From assembly GCF_900100875.1 (NCBI RefSeq), contig NZ_FNKQ01000001.1, positions 62,001 through 126,000 on the forward strand: 64,000 nucleotides of DNA, in the 5' to 3' direction. A program made the position numbers and the translations under genes. Every line of letters begins with the position of its first letter. Position 1 is the first letter of the stretch. This document shows, one piece after another, positions 54,022-62,769 of the stretch. Source of the DNA: Halopelagius longus. GTDB taxonomy: Archaea; Halobacteriota; Halobacteria; Halobacteriales; Haloferacaceae. The notes beneath the pieces are model-generated. The model ran no database searches and had not been told where the DNA came from. It saw only the letters and a list, made by a program, of their open reading frames with translations.

Positions 54022-55197
54022 TTAGTTCGCCGTCCGCGTCTCGACGGCCGTCAGACGCTCGAACGCACGCGTGGGGAAGCGCGGTTCGACCCTGCTCGGG
54101 GGCCGTCCCGCCCCGTTCGACTCGTCGGCTTGGACGCGCGCGACCACGTCCTGTTCCGCGAGTTCGTACAGGTAGCGCCGGATGGTGCTCGCCGACAGCG
54201 ACGACCGGGAGGCGAGTGCGTCCGCCGTCTTCTGCACCGAGGAGCGCTCGGACTCGTCGAGTTCCAGCAGGTAGCGCAGCACCTCCTGTCTGTTCTCCGC
54301 GAGGGCGAGGACGCGCCCGAGGGAGACGCAGGGCCGGGGCACCGAGTCCATCCCCGCCCGGAGGTGGTCCTCCTCGACGACGGTGGCCCCGTCGTCTAAC
54401 GCGGCGTCGACGGTGCCGAGAAGCGCCGCGAGGGAGTCGTGGGCGTCGCCCTCCGCCCACGTCGCCAGCGTGCGAATCTGGTCGTGCGTCACCGCGTCGC
54501 GCGCCAACCCCGCGGTGGTCCGACTGGTGAGGATGTCCGTCACCTCCGCGCGGTGGTAGCGCGGCACTTCGACCGTCGGTGCGTCGGACACCGCCTCCGG
54601 CGCGCCCCCGGGACTCGCCCGCCCGACGGCCACCACCGACACGTCGCGGGACCACTCGTCGCGTTCGCGCGCCAACCACTCCAGAAGCGAGGGGTCCACC
54701 TCGTCTACGTGGTCGAGTGCGACGACGAGCGACTGCGTTCGGAGGGACTTCCGAATCCGCCCGCGCAGTTCGTCGGTGGAGAGTCCCCGCCGGGGGACGG
54801 ACTCGTCGGTCGATTCGTCGAGCAGTCGGTGGTAGAACTCGAACTCGCTGGTCGCCGTCCGGACGTCCACGTACGCGAACGTGGTGCCGGATTCGCTTCC
54901 GCTTCGCGTCGTCGTCTGGATGGTGTTCGTCGGCGAGGAGAGATGTCGAGAGAGGTGGCGGAACAGCGCCGTCACGACGGCGGACTTCCCGCACCCCGAG
55001 GGGCCGTGGACGTACACGTCCTCGGGCGTCTCCCCGTCGAAGACGGGGTCGAGTCGGTCCAGCAGTCGCTCGATGGTCGCCCCGCGTCCCACCGGGCTCT
55101 CCGGGTGCCACACGGGACTCAACGCGCTCTCGTCGACGAGTAATCGCCGTCGTTCCCCCCGACGTTTCCGCTGGAGGATTCGGTCTTCGATGTTCAT
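54022..55197 (-). CDS. Orc1/Cdc6-like AAA+ ATPase with C-terminal winged helix
   Basis: 391 residues. Walker A GPSGCGKS (65-72), Walker B LVVALDHVDEVD (157-168), sensor-2-like RTTAGLARDAV, and a C-terminal winged helix (about 290-365: LASRSSLSASTIRRYLYELAEQD in parts). Related to Cdc6/Orc1 initiators but divergent: the usual initiator-specific motif after Walker A is not obvious. No origin-recognition-box repeat is seen in the flanking gaps. It may be an origin-linked paralogue that has lost its origin or a regulator of other DNA events. Confidence 0.8.
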   Translation of the reverse strand: MNIEDRILQRKRRGERRRLLVDESALSPVWHPESPVGRGATIERLLDRLDPVFDGETPEDVYVHGPSGCGKSAVVTALFRHLSRHLSSPTNTIQTTTRSGSESGTTFAYVDVRTATSEFEFYHRLLDESTDESVPRRGLSTDELRGRIRKSLRTQSLVVALDHVDEVDPSLLEWLARERDEWSRDVSVVAVGRASPGGAPEAVSDAPTVEVPRYHRAEVTDILTSRTTAGLARDAVTHDQIRTLATWAEGDAHDSLAALLGTVDAALDDGATVVEEDHLRAGMDSVPRPCVSLGRVLALAENRQEVLRYLLELDESERSSVQKTADALASRSSLSASTIRRYLYELAEQDVVARVQADESNGAGRPPSRVEPRFPTRAFERLTAVETRTAN

Positions 55198-55279
55198 TCA
55201 GTCGAATCGTATTCCGACTAACCGCCGCTTACGTTGGCTGTGCTACGGTATCGCCGCTAATAAATTTGCGAGGGACCGG

Positions 55280-56329
55280 CTACATTCCGAGCGTCGCGAC
55301 CCACGAACTGTCGGGGAAGACGCCGACGGCGTACAGCACGAACACGAGGAACGTCCCGAAGACGATGGCCGCCGCGGGCGGGTCCCAGTGGGTGTCGCCG
55401 TGCGCGTAGAAGACGCGCTGGAACAGTTCGCCGAACAGCGCGCAGGCGAGGCCGAAGACGCCGGCCACGATGAGTGCCGCCGCGACCGACCCCTCGCTCC
55501 CGCCCGCGGTGAACGCGAGCGCCGCCGTCGCGGCGGGCAGCGTGATGTGGTGGGTGACGGGGAACCGCTCGACGCCGAGGTTCAAGAAGAGGAGCGACGC
55601 CGCGCTGATACCGAACACGAGGAACGCGCTTCCCGTCGCCACGCCGATGTACCCGCCGAAGATGCCGCCGACGACACCGATAGCCGCGACGTTCGGCCAC
55701 TGGTACTGCTGGGGGAGCCACGGTTCGACCGCCAGACGGTTCGTCTCGTGGCCGCCGTCGGCCACCGCACCGCCCGAGGGCGCGCTGTCGGTGGTTCGGA
55801 GCTCTTCCCGCTCGAAGGGGCTCATGTCGAGGATGTTCTTCCCGCGGACTTTCCCGATGACGTCGTAGCCGAGGATGAGCCGGTGGAACAGCGCCGAGAG
55901 GACGACGCCCATCGCGATGTGGTCGTACGGCATGTTGAACGAGGCCGAAATCACCGTCAGCCAGTGGCCGAGGATGCCGAACACGCCGCCGACCGCGAGC
56001 ACGTCGGGTTTCGTCCCGAGTGCGAAGGAGATGTCCTTGGCGTTGTGGTAGTCGAAGCCCGACTGCATGTAGCCGCGCTTGGCGGCGTACGCCGCGGCGG
56101 CCGCGCCGCCCGCGAAACTGATGGCGGGCGAGAACGGCGCACCGAACGCGACGGAGTCCGTGATAGCGGCCGCGTCCGCGTTGGCTATCTTCGCCGCCTC
56201 GCCGGCGATGACCATGAAGCCGGTGAAGACGAAGGCCGGAAGCGCACCGACCGCGGCCCCGAACGCCCCGCCCGCGAAGGCGGCGATGAGCATCTCTATC
56301 GACCAGAGTTCGGCGAGCGCCACGTTCAC
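55280..56329 (-). CDS. Multi-pass membrane protein coupled to glpK
   Basis: 349 residues with about eight to ten hydrophobic helices and glycine/alanine-rich packing (AAFAGGAFGAAVGALPAFVF, ISFAGGAAAAAYAAKRGYM in parts). The cytoplasmic loop about 160-200 is charged. Start ATG 56329 overlaps the glpK stop by four bases, so the two are translationally coupled. I recall similar genes directly behind glpK in other haloarchaea, proposed as glycerol facilitators. It has no aquaporin NPA motif. Glycerol uptake is inferred from context only. Confidence 0.75.
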   Translation of the reverse strand: MNVALAELWSIEMLIAAFAGGAFGAAVGALPAFVFTGFMVIAGEAAKIANADAAAITDSVAFGAPFSPAISFAGGAAAAAYAAKRGYMQSGFDYHNAKDISFALGTKPDVLAVGGVFGILGHWLTVISASFNMPYDHIAMGVVLSALFHRLILGYDVIGKVRGKNILDMSPFEREELRTTDSAPSGGAVADGGHETNRLAVEPWLPQQYQWPNVAAIGVVGGIFGGYIGVATGSAFLVFGISAASLLFLNLGVERFPVTHHITLPAATAALAFTAGGSEGSVAAALIVAGVFGLACALFGELFQRVFYAHGDTHWDPPAAAIVFGTFLVFVLYAVGVFPDSSWVATLGM

Positions 56330-57864
56330 TCACCTCCGTCGCGGGCCCAGTCGAGCGACCGTTCGACGGCGTCCGTCCAGCGACCGTAGCGCTGTTCGAC
56401 GTCGCCGGGACTCTCCGGTTGGAACTCGCTGTCGACGTGCCAGTTGTCGCGGAGTTCGTCCACCGTCTCCCAGTAGCCGACGGCCAGTCCGGCGGCGTAG
56501 GCGGCACCGAGCGCAGTCGTCTCGTCGACGACCGGACGAGCGATGTCGGTGCCGACGATGTTGGCCTGCAGTTGACAGAGGAAGTTGTTCTTCACCGCGC
56601 CGCCGTCCACGCGGAGTGTCGTCAGGTCGATACCCGAGTCCGACTCCATCGCCTCCGCGACGTCGCGCGTCTGGAACGCGATGGATTCGAGCACCGCGCG
56701 GACGACGTGTTCGCGGCGGGTGCCGCGCGTCATGCCGACGATGGTGCCGCGGGCGCGTTGGTCCCAGTGGGGTGCACCGAGACCGGCGAACGCGGGCACG
56801 AAGTAGACGCCGTCCGTCGAATCGACCGACCGAGCGAGCTCTTCGGTCTCGGCGGCGTCGTCGATGAGCGTCATGTCTTCGAGCCACTCGATCGCCGCGC
56901 CCGTGATGAAGATGGAGCCTTCGAGGGCGTACTTCACGGGTTCGCCGGAGCGCTGGAAGCCGACGGTCGTCAGCAGACCGTGTTCGCTCTCGACGGCCTC
57001 GTCGCCGGTGTTCATCAGCATGAACGACCCCGTCCCGTAGGTGTTCTTCGCGTCGCCCTCGTCGAAGCAAGTCTGGCCGAACAGCGCCGCCTGCTGGTCG
57101 CCGAGTGCGCCGGCGACCGGAACTTCAGCGCCGAGGAAGCCGTCGGCGTCGGTGTAGCCGTAATGGTTCTCGTCGGAGGAGGGACGAACCTCGGGCAGAA
57201 TCGCCTCGGGGACGCCGAACTCTTCGAGGAGTTCTTCGTCCCAGTCCATCTCGTGGATGTTGAAAAGCATCGTCCGCGAGGCGTTCGTCACGTCCGTGAT
57301 GTGCTCGCCGGTGAGCTTGTAGATGAGCCACGAGTCGATGGTGCCGAACAGCAACTCGCCCTGCTCGGCCCTGTCGCGGACGTCGTCGGGCCGCATCCGC
57401 TGGAGCTTTATCTGGTCCGTGTTGTCGAGCAGCCACTCGGCTTTCGTCGCCGAGAAGTACGCGTCCGGTTCGAGACCGGTCTTCTCTCGAATCCACCCCT
57501 CTTTGCCTTCGTCTTGGAGCTGTTCGACGCGGTCCGTGGTGCGTCGGTCCTGCCAGACGATGGCGTTGTGGATGGGCTTGCCCGACTCGCGGTCCCAGAT
57601 GAGCGTCGTCTCGCGTTGGTTCGTGATGCCGATGGCGTCCAACTGCTCGGAGCCGATTCCCGCCTCGGTGAGCGCCGCGTCGATGACCTCCTTCGTGTTC
57701 TCCCAGATCTCCTGCGGCTTGTGCTCCACCCAGCCGGGCTCCGGATACACCTGTTCGTGTTTCTGGTACGCGTTCGCTACTACCTGTCCGTCGTGGTCGA
57801 ACACCATGAACCGGGTTCCGGTCGTCCCCTGGTCGATGGCACCGATGTATCGTTCTTCACTCAT
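56326..57864 (-). CDS. glpK: Glycerol kinase
   Basis: 512 residues, full length for the family. GAIDQGTTGTRFMVFDHDG (N-terminal phosphate loop) and, in the second half, FVPAFAGLGAPHWDQRARG and RVDGGAVKNNFLCQLQANIVG (in parts) are glycerol-kinase signatures. Phosphorylates glycerol to glycerol 3-phosphate; haloarchaea take up glycerol from algae such as Dunaliella, so this is a major carbon route. A TATA box ggtttataattatc lies about 65-75 bases upstream. First gene of a two-gene operon. Confidence 0.96.
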   Translation of the reverse strand: MSEERYIGAIDQGTTGTRFMVFDHDGQVVANAYQKHEQVYPEPGWVEHKPQEIWENTKEVIDAALTEAGIGSEQLDAIGITNQRETTLIWDRESGKPIHNAIVWQDRRTTDRVEQLQDEGKEGWIREKTGLEPDAYFSATKAEWLLDNTDQIKLQRMRPDDVRDRAEQGELLFGTIDSWLIYKLTGEHITDVTNASRTMLFNIHEMDWDEELLEEFGVPEAILPEVRPSSDENHYGYTDADGFLGAEVPVAGALGDQQAALFGQTCFDEGDAKNTYGTGSFMLMNTGDEAVESEHGLLTTVGFQRSGEPVKYALEGSIFITGAAIEWLEDMTLIDDAAETEELARSVDSTDGVYFVPAFAGLGAPHWDQRARGTIVGMTRGTRREHVVRAVLESIAFQTRDVAEAMESDSGIDLTTLRVDGGAVKNNFLCQLQANIVGTDIARPVVDETTALGAAYAAGLAVGYWETVDELRDNWHVDSEFQPESPGDVEQRYGRWTDAVERSLDWARDGGE

Positions 57865-57927
57865 CGTTCTCAGTCCCGCGACGCAACTTTACCGATAGCG
57901 CCGCACTACCAATAACAATACAGTAAG

Positions 57928-57940
57928 ATAATTATAAACC
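57928..57940 (-). promoter_or_regulatory. TATA box of glpK
   Basis: Reads gtttataattatc on the minus strand, an extended AT-rich box about 70 bases before the glpK ATG, leaving a leader of some 40 bases, long for this genome and large enough for regulation. Confidence 0.6.
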
Positions 57941-58444
57941 TTACCATCAGTTCACGGTTCATCCGCGATTCGAGGTGGTCACAATGCGGTAATATCGGCT
58001 CTCTCGCGGGCGTACTAGCGAATTGGTGCACGATGGCCGTCATGTCGAATCGCCCCGACGGTCGGCGCCTCTCTTGCCTATAGCTAATCGTTCGCTCGTT
58101 AGCCTATTCTTTACTCGCACGCTCCAGTACAGGTTCACAACATCTGCGACTCGAACGACGCCGATCGAAGCGGGTGTGGGGGCTGGACACCGAATCGAGC
58201 GCCGACGGCGCGTCCCACGCGAGGGCGCGCAGGCTCCGCCGAACGAATTATGTGTCAAGGGACCCATCCGACGAACGACCGCACGTCGCCGGGCGGAAGA
58301 CGGGGTTCGGTGCGCGCACGCGTTCGAGCTTCCTCCCCCGTTCGGTCGGTGCGAACGCACCGATTCGTCCGAGATACCGGATGCGACGGCTCGTATCTCC
58401 TCTTTTCGTCTTCTCGGGTCGAAGGGTAACGCATATACGTTTGG

Positions 58445-58460
58445 TTTAGGTAAACCTAAA
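58445..58460. promoter_or_regulatory. DtxR-type iron operator 1 (TTTAGG-N4-CCTAAA)
   Basis: A 6+6 inverted repeat with a four-base spacer, just downstream of a gcatatacg TATA box and ending ten bases before the permease ATG at 58470. The TTAGG...CCTAA arms match the classical DtxR/IdeR iron box. A repressor bound here would block transcription initiation. Confidence 0.75.
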
Positions 58461-58469
58461 CAACGTCTG

Positions 58470-59579
58470 ATGAGTGAATCTATGCGGTTGGGTATCTGGT
58501 CGAGGATTCGTCGGGGCGTTGGATGGATCGACGGGTCGCTCGTCGGCCTCTGCGTCGCCAGCGTCGCCGTCGTCGTTCTCGGCGGTCTCGTCCAGGTGAG
58601 CTTCGGCACGTACACGATGTCGCTCGCCCAAGCGTGGCGGGCCGTGCTGAACCCGACTGTCCTCTTCAACGCGGACGCGTGGTCGGCGTTCCTCTTCGGA
58701 ACGGACCTCCCGGAGATGGGGCGAGAGACCCTCATCGTCTGGAACATCCGACTGCCGCGCGTCCTCGTGGCTATCCTCGTCGGCGCGAACCTCTCCGTCT
58801 CGGGTGCCATCTTCCAAGCGGTCACCCGGAACGAACTGGCGAGTCCGTACATCCTCGGCGTCTCGTCGGGTGCCGGGCTCGCGATTCTCCTGACGCTCGT
58901 CGTCTTCAGCGGTCTCGCGCCGTTTCTCCCGCTCATCGCGGCGGGCGGCGGCGCGCTGGCGTTCCTCCTCGTCTACACCATCGCGTGGAAGGGAGGGACG
59001 AGTCCGGTTCGCCTCGTCCTCGCCGGCGTCATCGTCAGCACGCTGTTTCAGTCGATGCAGACGGCGATGTTCTTCTTCGCGGACGACCTCGCCATCGTCC
59101 AGAGCGCCATCGCGTGGACCACCGGTTCGCTGACCGGCGTCGATTGGGAGCAGGTGCGTCTGGCGCTCCCCTCGACGGCAGTCGCGCTCTCGCTTTCGGT
59201 AATCGCCGCCCGACAGCTGAACGTCCTCCTTCTCGGCGAGCAGACGGCGCAGTCGCTCGGCATGTCCGTCGAACGGACGCGCTTTCTCCTCTCGGGCGTC
59301 GCCATCCTCGCGGCGAGCGCCGCCATCGCCGTCGCGGGCATCGTCGGCTTCGTCGGCCTCATCGTGCCGCACCTCGTGCGGAACATCGTCGGGAGCGACT
59401 ACAAGCGCCTGATGGTCGGGTGCGTCTTCGCCGGCCCGGCGCTGATGGTGGTCGCGGACGTCGGCGCGCGACTGGCGTTGGACCCGGTTCAGTTGCCCGT
59501 GGGCGTCGTCACGGGCCTCGTCGGCGGGCCGTACTTCCTCTATCTGATGCGGAGACAGCAGAATCTGGGTGACATCTGA
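58470..59579 (+). CDS. FecCD-family ABC permease (iron-siderophore type)
   Basis: 369 residues, about ten transmembrane helices. Opens after the operator with MSESMRLGIWSRIRRG. FecCD hallmarks: NIRLPRVLVAILVGANLSVSG, GAIFQAVTRNELASPYILGVSSGAGL in pieces, LLGEQTAQSLGMSVERTRFL and GFVGLIVPHLVRNIVGSDY. The G-x-x-Q-x-x-x-RN-x-L-x-x-P pattern is that of Fe3+-siderophore/B12 importers. Pairs as a homodimer. Codons overlap with the ATPase gene by one base. The iron operator supports iron chelate rather than cobalamin as substrate. Confidence 0.9.
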   Translation: MSESMRLGIWSRIRRGVGWIDGSLVGLCVASVAVVVLGGLVQVSFGTYTMSLAQAWRAVLNPTVLFNADAWSAFLFGTDLPEMGRETLIVWNIRLPRVLVAILVGANLSVSGAIFQAVTRNELASPYILGVSSGAGLAILLTLVVFSGLAPFLPLIAAGGGALAFLLVYTIAWKGGTSPVRLVLAGVIVSTLFQSMQTAMFFFADDLAIVQSAIAWTTGSLTGVDWEQVRLALPSTAVALSLSVIAARQLNVLLLGEQTAQSLGMSVERTRFLLSGVAILAASAAIAVAGIVGFVGLIVPHLVRNIVGSDYKRLMVGCVFAGPALMVVADVGARLALDPVQLPVGVVTGLVGGPYFLYLMRRQQNLGDI

Positions 59580-60451
59580 TGAGCAAGGTAAACGACACGA
59601 CCGAACCGACGCGGCCGGCAGAACAGACAGACTCCATGCAACGACCCGCTCAGAACGGACGCGAGGAGGCGGACAGTGTGCTCGTCGGAGAGAACCTCTC
59701 GCTGTCGTATCCGACGAGCGACGGTCCGGTCGTCGAGTGCGACCGAATCGACGTGCCGCGCGGCGAGATAACCGCGCTCGTCGGGCCGAACGGGAGCGGG
59801 AAGAGTACGCTCCTGAAGGCGCTCTCGAACCACTTAGAGCCCGACGCCGGCGCCGTCACCCTCGACGGGAAGCGACTCCACGAGTACGGCGACAAGGAGT
59901 TCGCCCGCGAACTCGGCATGCTCTCACAGGAGAACGAGTCGCCGGGGTCGCTCACCGTGGAGGACCTCGTCTACCACGGCCGTTACCCCCACCGCAACTT
60001 CTTCGAGCAGGTGTCCGACGAGGACGAACGCGCCGTCGAACGCGCACTCGACCTGGCGGGCGTCGACCACCTCCGCGACAAGCAGGTGGGGAACCTCAGC
60101 GGCGGGCAGAAGCAGTTGGCGTGGATAGCGATGGTCCTCGCGCAGGATACGGACGTGCTCCTGTTGGACGAACCGACGACGTTCCTCGATTTACACCACC
60201 AGCTCCGCGTGATGGAGACGGTCCGACAACTGAACGAGGAACGAAACGTCACCGTCGCCGTCGTCCTCCACGACATCGCGCAGGCGGCCCGGTTCGCCGA
60301 CTACCTCGTCGCCATGTGCGACGGCGAGGTGTACGACTGGGGACCGCCGCGGGAAGTGGTGACCGAGGAACTCCTCGCGGACGTGTTCAACGTCGACGCC
60401 GCCGTCACCTACACGCCCGACCCCGAAATCGTCCCGAAACGGTCGCTCTGA
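59579..60451 (+). CDS. ABC ATPase, FecE/FepC type
   Basis: 290 residues. After about 35 variable residues: Walker A GPNGSGKST, Q-loop MLSQENESPG, signature LSGGQKQLAW, Walker B VLLLDEPTTFLD and switch LHDIAQAAR, the FepC pattern with D-x-A-x-A-x-R-x-x-D. Powers the FecCD-type permease. The ATG shares its A with the permease stop (tgATGa). Confidence 0.92.
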   Translation: MSKVNDTTEPTRPAEQTDSMQRPAQNGREEADSVLVGENLSLSYPTSDGPVVECDRIDVPRGEITALVGPNGSGKSTLLKALSNHLEPDAGAVTLDGKRLHEYGDKEFARELGMLSQENESPGSLTVEDLVYHGRYPHRNFFEQVSDEDERAVERALDLAGVDHLRDKQVGNLSGGQKQLAWIAMVLAQDTDVLLLDEPTTFLDLHHQLRVMETVRQLNEERNVTVAVVLHDIAQAARFADYLVAMCDGEVYDWGPPREVVTEELLADVFNVDAAVTYTPDPEIVPKRSL

Positions 60452-60488
60452 ACCGATTCTCCCGGCCACTTCGAAACACTCTTGTGCT

Positions 60489-60504
60489 TTTAGGTTAGCC
60501 TAAA
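60489..60504. promoter_or_regulatory. DtxR-type iron operator 2 (TTTAGG-N4-CCTAAA)
   Basis: The same 6+6 arms with spacer TTAG, giving TTAGGTTAGCCTAAA, very close to the DtxR consensus. It overlaps the likely TATA element (gctttta) of the binding-protein gene, whose ATG is six bases downstream at 60510. Indicates a second, separately controlled promoter inside the locus. Confidence 0.78.
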
Positions 60505-60509
60505 CCGTA

Positions 60510-61703
60510 ATGGCAAACGACGGCGCACCGCGTCGGACGCGACGTAACGTGTTGAAGGCGAGCGGAGTACTGGCTGCGAGTGGCCTCCTCGCCGGTTGTA
60601 CCGGCGGAAGCGGATCCGAGTCGACCGAGACGGAAGCGTCCGCGACCGAGTCGGCCACGGCGACAGAGACGGAGACGGGAACCGAGTCGGAGACGACGGA
60701 GTCGGGGTCCTCCTACAGCGTCTCGATAGAGCCGATGGGCGAAGTCGAGTTCGCCCAACCCCCGGAGACGTGGGTGGCGAACAACGGTAGCTGGGCCGAC
60801 ATGGGCGTCGCCCTCGGCGTCGAACCGCCGAAGGGCGTCTGGATGACGTCGCGGTACCACACTCAGTACTACGACGAGATACCCGACGTCTCCGTCGACA
60901 AGAGCGATATGGTGTCGCTGTACTCCGACGGCGTCAGCAAGGAGGTGTTCTACGAACTCGACGGCGACGTGCACGTCATGGACCCGAACTTCCTGCTCAA
61001 CCGGTACAAGGGGTGGAAGCAGGCCGACGTGGACGAAATCGAGGAGAAAATCGCGCCGTTCTTCGGCAACAGCATCTTCTCGCGAGGGTACGCGTGGCAC
61101 GAGGACTACAAGTACTACACGCTGTACGAGGCGTTCGAGAAACTCGCGCAGGTGTTCCAGCGCACCGACCGCTACGAGGCGTTCGCCTCCCTCCACGATG
61201 AGTTCCAGTCGGGTCTCTCCGACGTCGTCCCGTCCTCGGAGTCCGAACGACCGCAGGTGGCCATCCTCTGGGCTTCCGGCGACGAACCCGAGTCGTTCCT
61301 CCCGTACGTCATCAGCGAGGGGACGAGCTTCAAGCAGTGGCGCGACCTGAACGTCCGCGACGCCCTCGCGGAGACGGACGTGAAGGACTTCCACTCCTCC
61401 CGCGGCGAAATCGACTACGAGACGCTTCTCGAAGTCGACCCCGACGTTCTCCTCTTCCGCGGGCAGGAGGCCAAGACGGCCGAGGAGTTCCAGAACACCG
61501 TCGTCTCGTTCATGGAGAACCACGACACGGCGAGTGCGCTCACGGCCGTCCAGAACGGCGACGTCTACCGCGGCGGCCCCCTCTATCAGGGTCCCATCAC
61601 GAACCTCGTGCTCACGGAACGCGCCGCCAAACAACTGTACGACGTGGAAGGCGAACTGTTCGACCGCGAACGGGTCGCCTCCATCGTCAACGGGGACATC
61701 TGA
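60510..61703 (+). CDS. Iron-siderophore-type substrate-binding lipoprotein
   Basis: 397 residues. Tat signal TRRNVLKASG and lipobox LAGC (Cys29), then a T/E/S-rich tether to about 68. Body of the BtuF/FepB/TroA-like periplasmic-binding-protein-2 class: YSVSIEPMGEVEFAQPPETWVA in pieces, the linking helix IEEKIAPFFGNSIFS, and YETLLEVDPDVLLFRGQEA. It would hand ferric siderophore to the permease encoded 0.9 kb upstream. The separate iron operator means receptor level can be set independently. Confidence 0.88.
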   Translation: MANDGAPRRTRRNVLKASGVLAASGLLAGCTGGSGSESTETEASATESATATETETGTESETTESGSSYSVSIEPMGEVEFAQPPETWVANNGSWADMGVALGVEPPKGVWMTSRYHTQYYDEIPDVSVDKSDMVSLYSDGVSKEVFYELDGDVHVMDPNFLLNRYKGWKQADVDEIEEKIAPFFGNSIFSRGYAWHEDYKYYTLYEAFEKLAQVFQRTDRYEAFASLHDEFQSGLSDVVPSSESERPQVAILWASGDEPESFLPYVISEGTSFKQWRDLNVRDALAETDVKDFHSSRGEIDYETLLEVDPDVLLFRGQEAKTAEEFQNTVVSFMENHDTASALTAVQNGDVYRGGPLYQGPITNLVLTERAAKQLYDVEGELFDRERVASIVNGDI

Positions 61704-61752
61704 CGCCGCACCCGTGGCCGTCCGCCCCGAATCCGGGAGCGACTGACCGCCC

Positions 61753-62544
61753 ATGTCGGACGCACTCGAACCTCCGCTCACCGCGCGACGCGACGCCCGC
61801 GACGAACACCGTGCGGTCTCGAAACAGCGAGACGCGTTCCGGCGGTTCAAGGACTGCGTCGAAACCACGCCCGCGGCGACGATGGACGACGTCGGGTCCG
61901 CCGGCGGCCCCGCCGGGTGGACGGCCGCCAGTTCGACGTCGGGCGACGACGCCTGCCGAACCGTCCGCCGGGCGTTCGCCGAGTTAGTGCAACCGCACGT
62001 CACGGAGAGCGACGACGGCGACCCGTCGGTCCACGAGACCATCGCCGCCGAGTTGACCGAGGAAGTCGCCGTGGCCCTCGCCGCGGAGGGCGGCGGCAAC
62101 CGGTTCACGCCGCAGTTGAAGCGCGCAGTCCTCGAACACACCGAGCAACGCCTCGCGGAGAACACGGTGATGGTCCGCGTCCTCGAACGCGAACGCGACT
62201 CGCTCGATTCGGCCATCGACGACCTCAAGGCGGCGAGAGAAAGACTCCCGCCCACGGACGAGGCGACGCTCATCCTCGCAGACACCGAGGAACTGCTCTC
62301 GATGCGCGACCGAATCGACGCCGTCGAATCCGACCTCGACGCCGTCGCCGACCGGAGACAGGAGACGCTCCGGCACGTCTCCGCGACGGGGTTGAAGGCG
62401 GGCATCCGCCACGACGCCGTCGTCGAGTACCTCTCCTCGGACCGCGAGGTGACGTACCCGGTGCTGTCCGCCGTCGGCGAACTGACGACGCGGTGCCGGA
62501 AGAAGCGAGACGCGGTTCACGAAGCGCTGAGAGAAGAGTACTGA
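61753..62544 (+). CDS. Helical haloarchaeal protein of unknown function
   Basis: 263 residues, no signal or membrane segment. Opens with helices MSDALEPPLTARRDARDEHRA and KQRDAFRRFKDCVETTP (in parts), and has a long coiled-coil-like middle (about 115-205: RVLERERDSLDSAIDDL, ELLSMRDRIDAVESDLDAVADR) and ends TRCRKKRDAVHEALREEY. I know such proteins only from haloarchaea. It follows the binding-protein gene by 49 bases; no operator precedes it, so it may be read through from the iron locus. Confidence 0.7.
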   Translation: MSDALEPPLTARRDARDEHRAVSKQRDAFRRFKDCVETTPAATMDDVGSAGGPAGWTAASSTSGDDACRTVRRAFAELVQPHVTESDDGDPSVHETIAAELTEEVAVALAAEGGGNRFTPQLKRAVLEHTEQRLAENTVMVRVLERERDSLDSAIDDLKAARERLPPTDEATLILADTEELLSMRDRIDAVESDLDAVADRRQETLRHVSATGLKAGIRHDAVVEYLSSDREVTYPVLSAVGELTTRCRKKRDAVHEALREEY

Positions 62545-62582
62545 GAGCGAGGGAGTTCTCTTTCCCGCCGTCTCGCCGCCGG

Positions 62583-62768
62583 TCAGTCGAGTTCGACCCG
62601 ACAGGTCGTCCCGGCGGCGAGTCCCGCTTCTTCGACGTGCGCCGCGAGACAGCCGTAGTTGCAGAACCGCCCCGCGGGGAGTCGGCTCCCGTCCCCGTCC
62701 GTCTCCTCGACGTAGACGGGGTCGTGGGCGGTCACGTCGCACCCGCAGTAGGTGCAGTCGTCGCCCAC
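62583..62768 (-). CDS. Small Cys-rich metal-binding protein linked to CopA
   Basis: 61 residues from GTG 62768, one base beyond the ATPase stop, so translation is coupled. CTYCGC near the start and FCNYGC in the middle make a CxxC...CxxxC set like TRASH-type metal-binding knuckles. His residues (TAHDP, AAHVEE) may add ligands. Probably binds Cu or Zn and serves the neighbouring exporter as sensor or chaperone; this is inferred from position. Confidence 0.75.
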   Translation of the reverse strand: MGDDCTYCGCDVTAHDPVYVEETDGDGSRLPAGRFCNYGCLAAHVEEAGLAAGTTCRVELD

Positions 62769-62769
62769 G

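Larger units (their letters stand above)
57865..58469. other. 605-base non-coding gap between glpK and the iron-uptake operon
   Basis: No gene is supported here. On the left, the glpK promoter. On the right, a TATA-like gcatatacg followed by a DtxR-type operator. Between them a GC-rich stretch with one perfect hairpin (TCGGTGC-GAAC-GCACCGA at 58346-58363) of unclear role. Open frames across this gap are spurious: they lack promoters in position and conserved motifs. Confidence 0.6.

Noticed and set aside
53899-55279. Replication origin beside the Orc1/Cdc6-like gene
   Set aside because: No repeated origin-recognition-box-like elements or AT-rich unwinding region are seen in the flanking gaps.
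58346-58363. Perfect 7-bp hairpin as a small RNA or terminator
   Set aside because: No T-run follows on either strand and no flanking gene ends near it; could be chance in GC-rich DNA.
58023-58469. N-terminal extension of the FecCD permease
   Set aside because: It would run through the TATA box and DtxR operator; the ATG at 58470 directly follows these and starts a typical permease.
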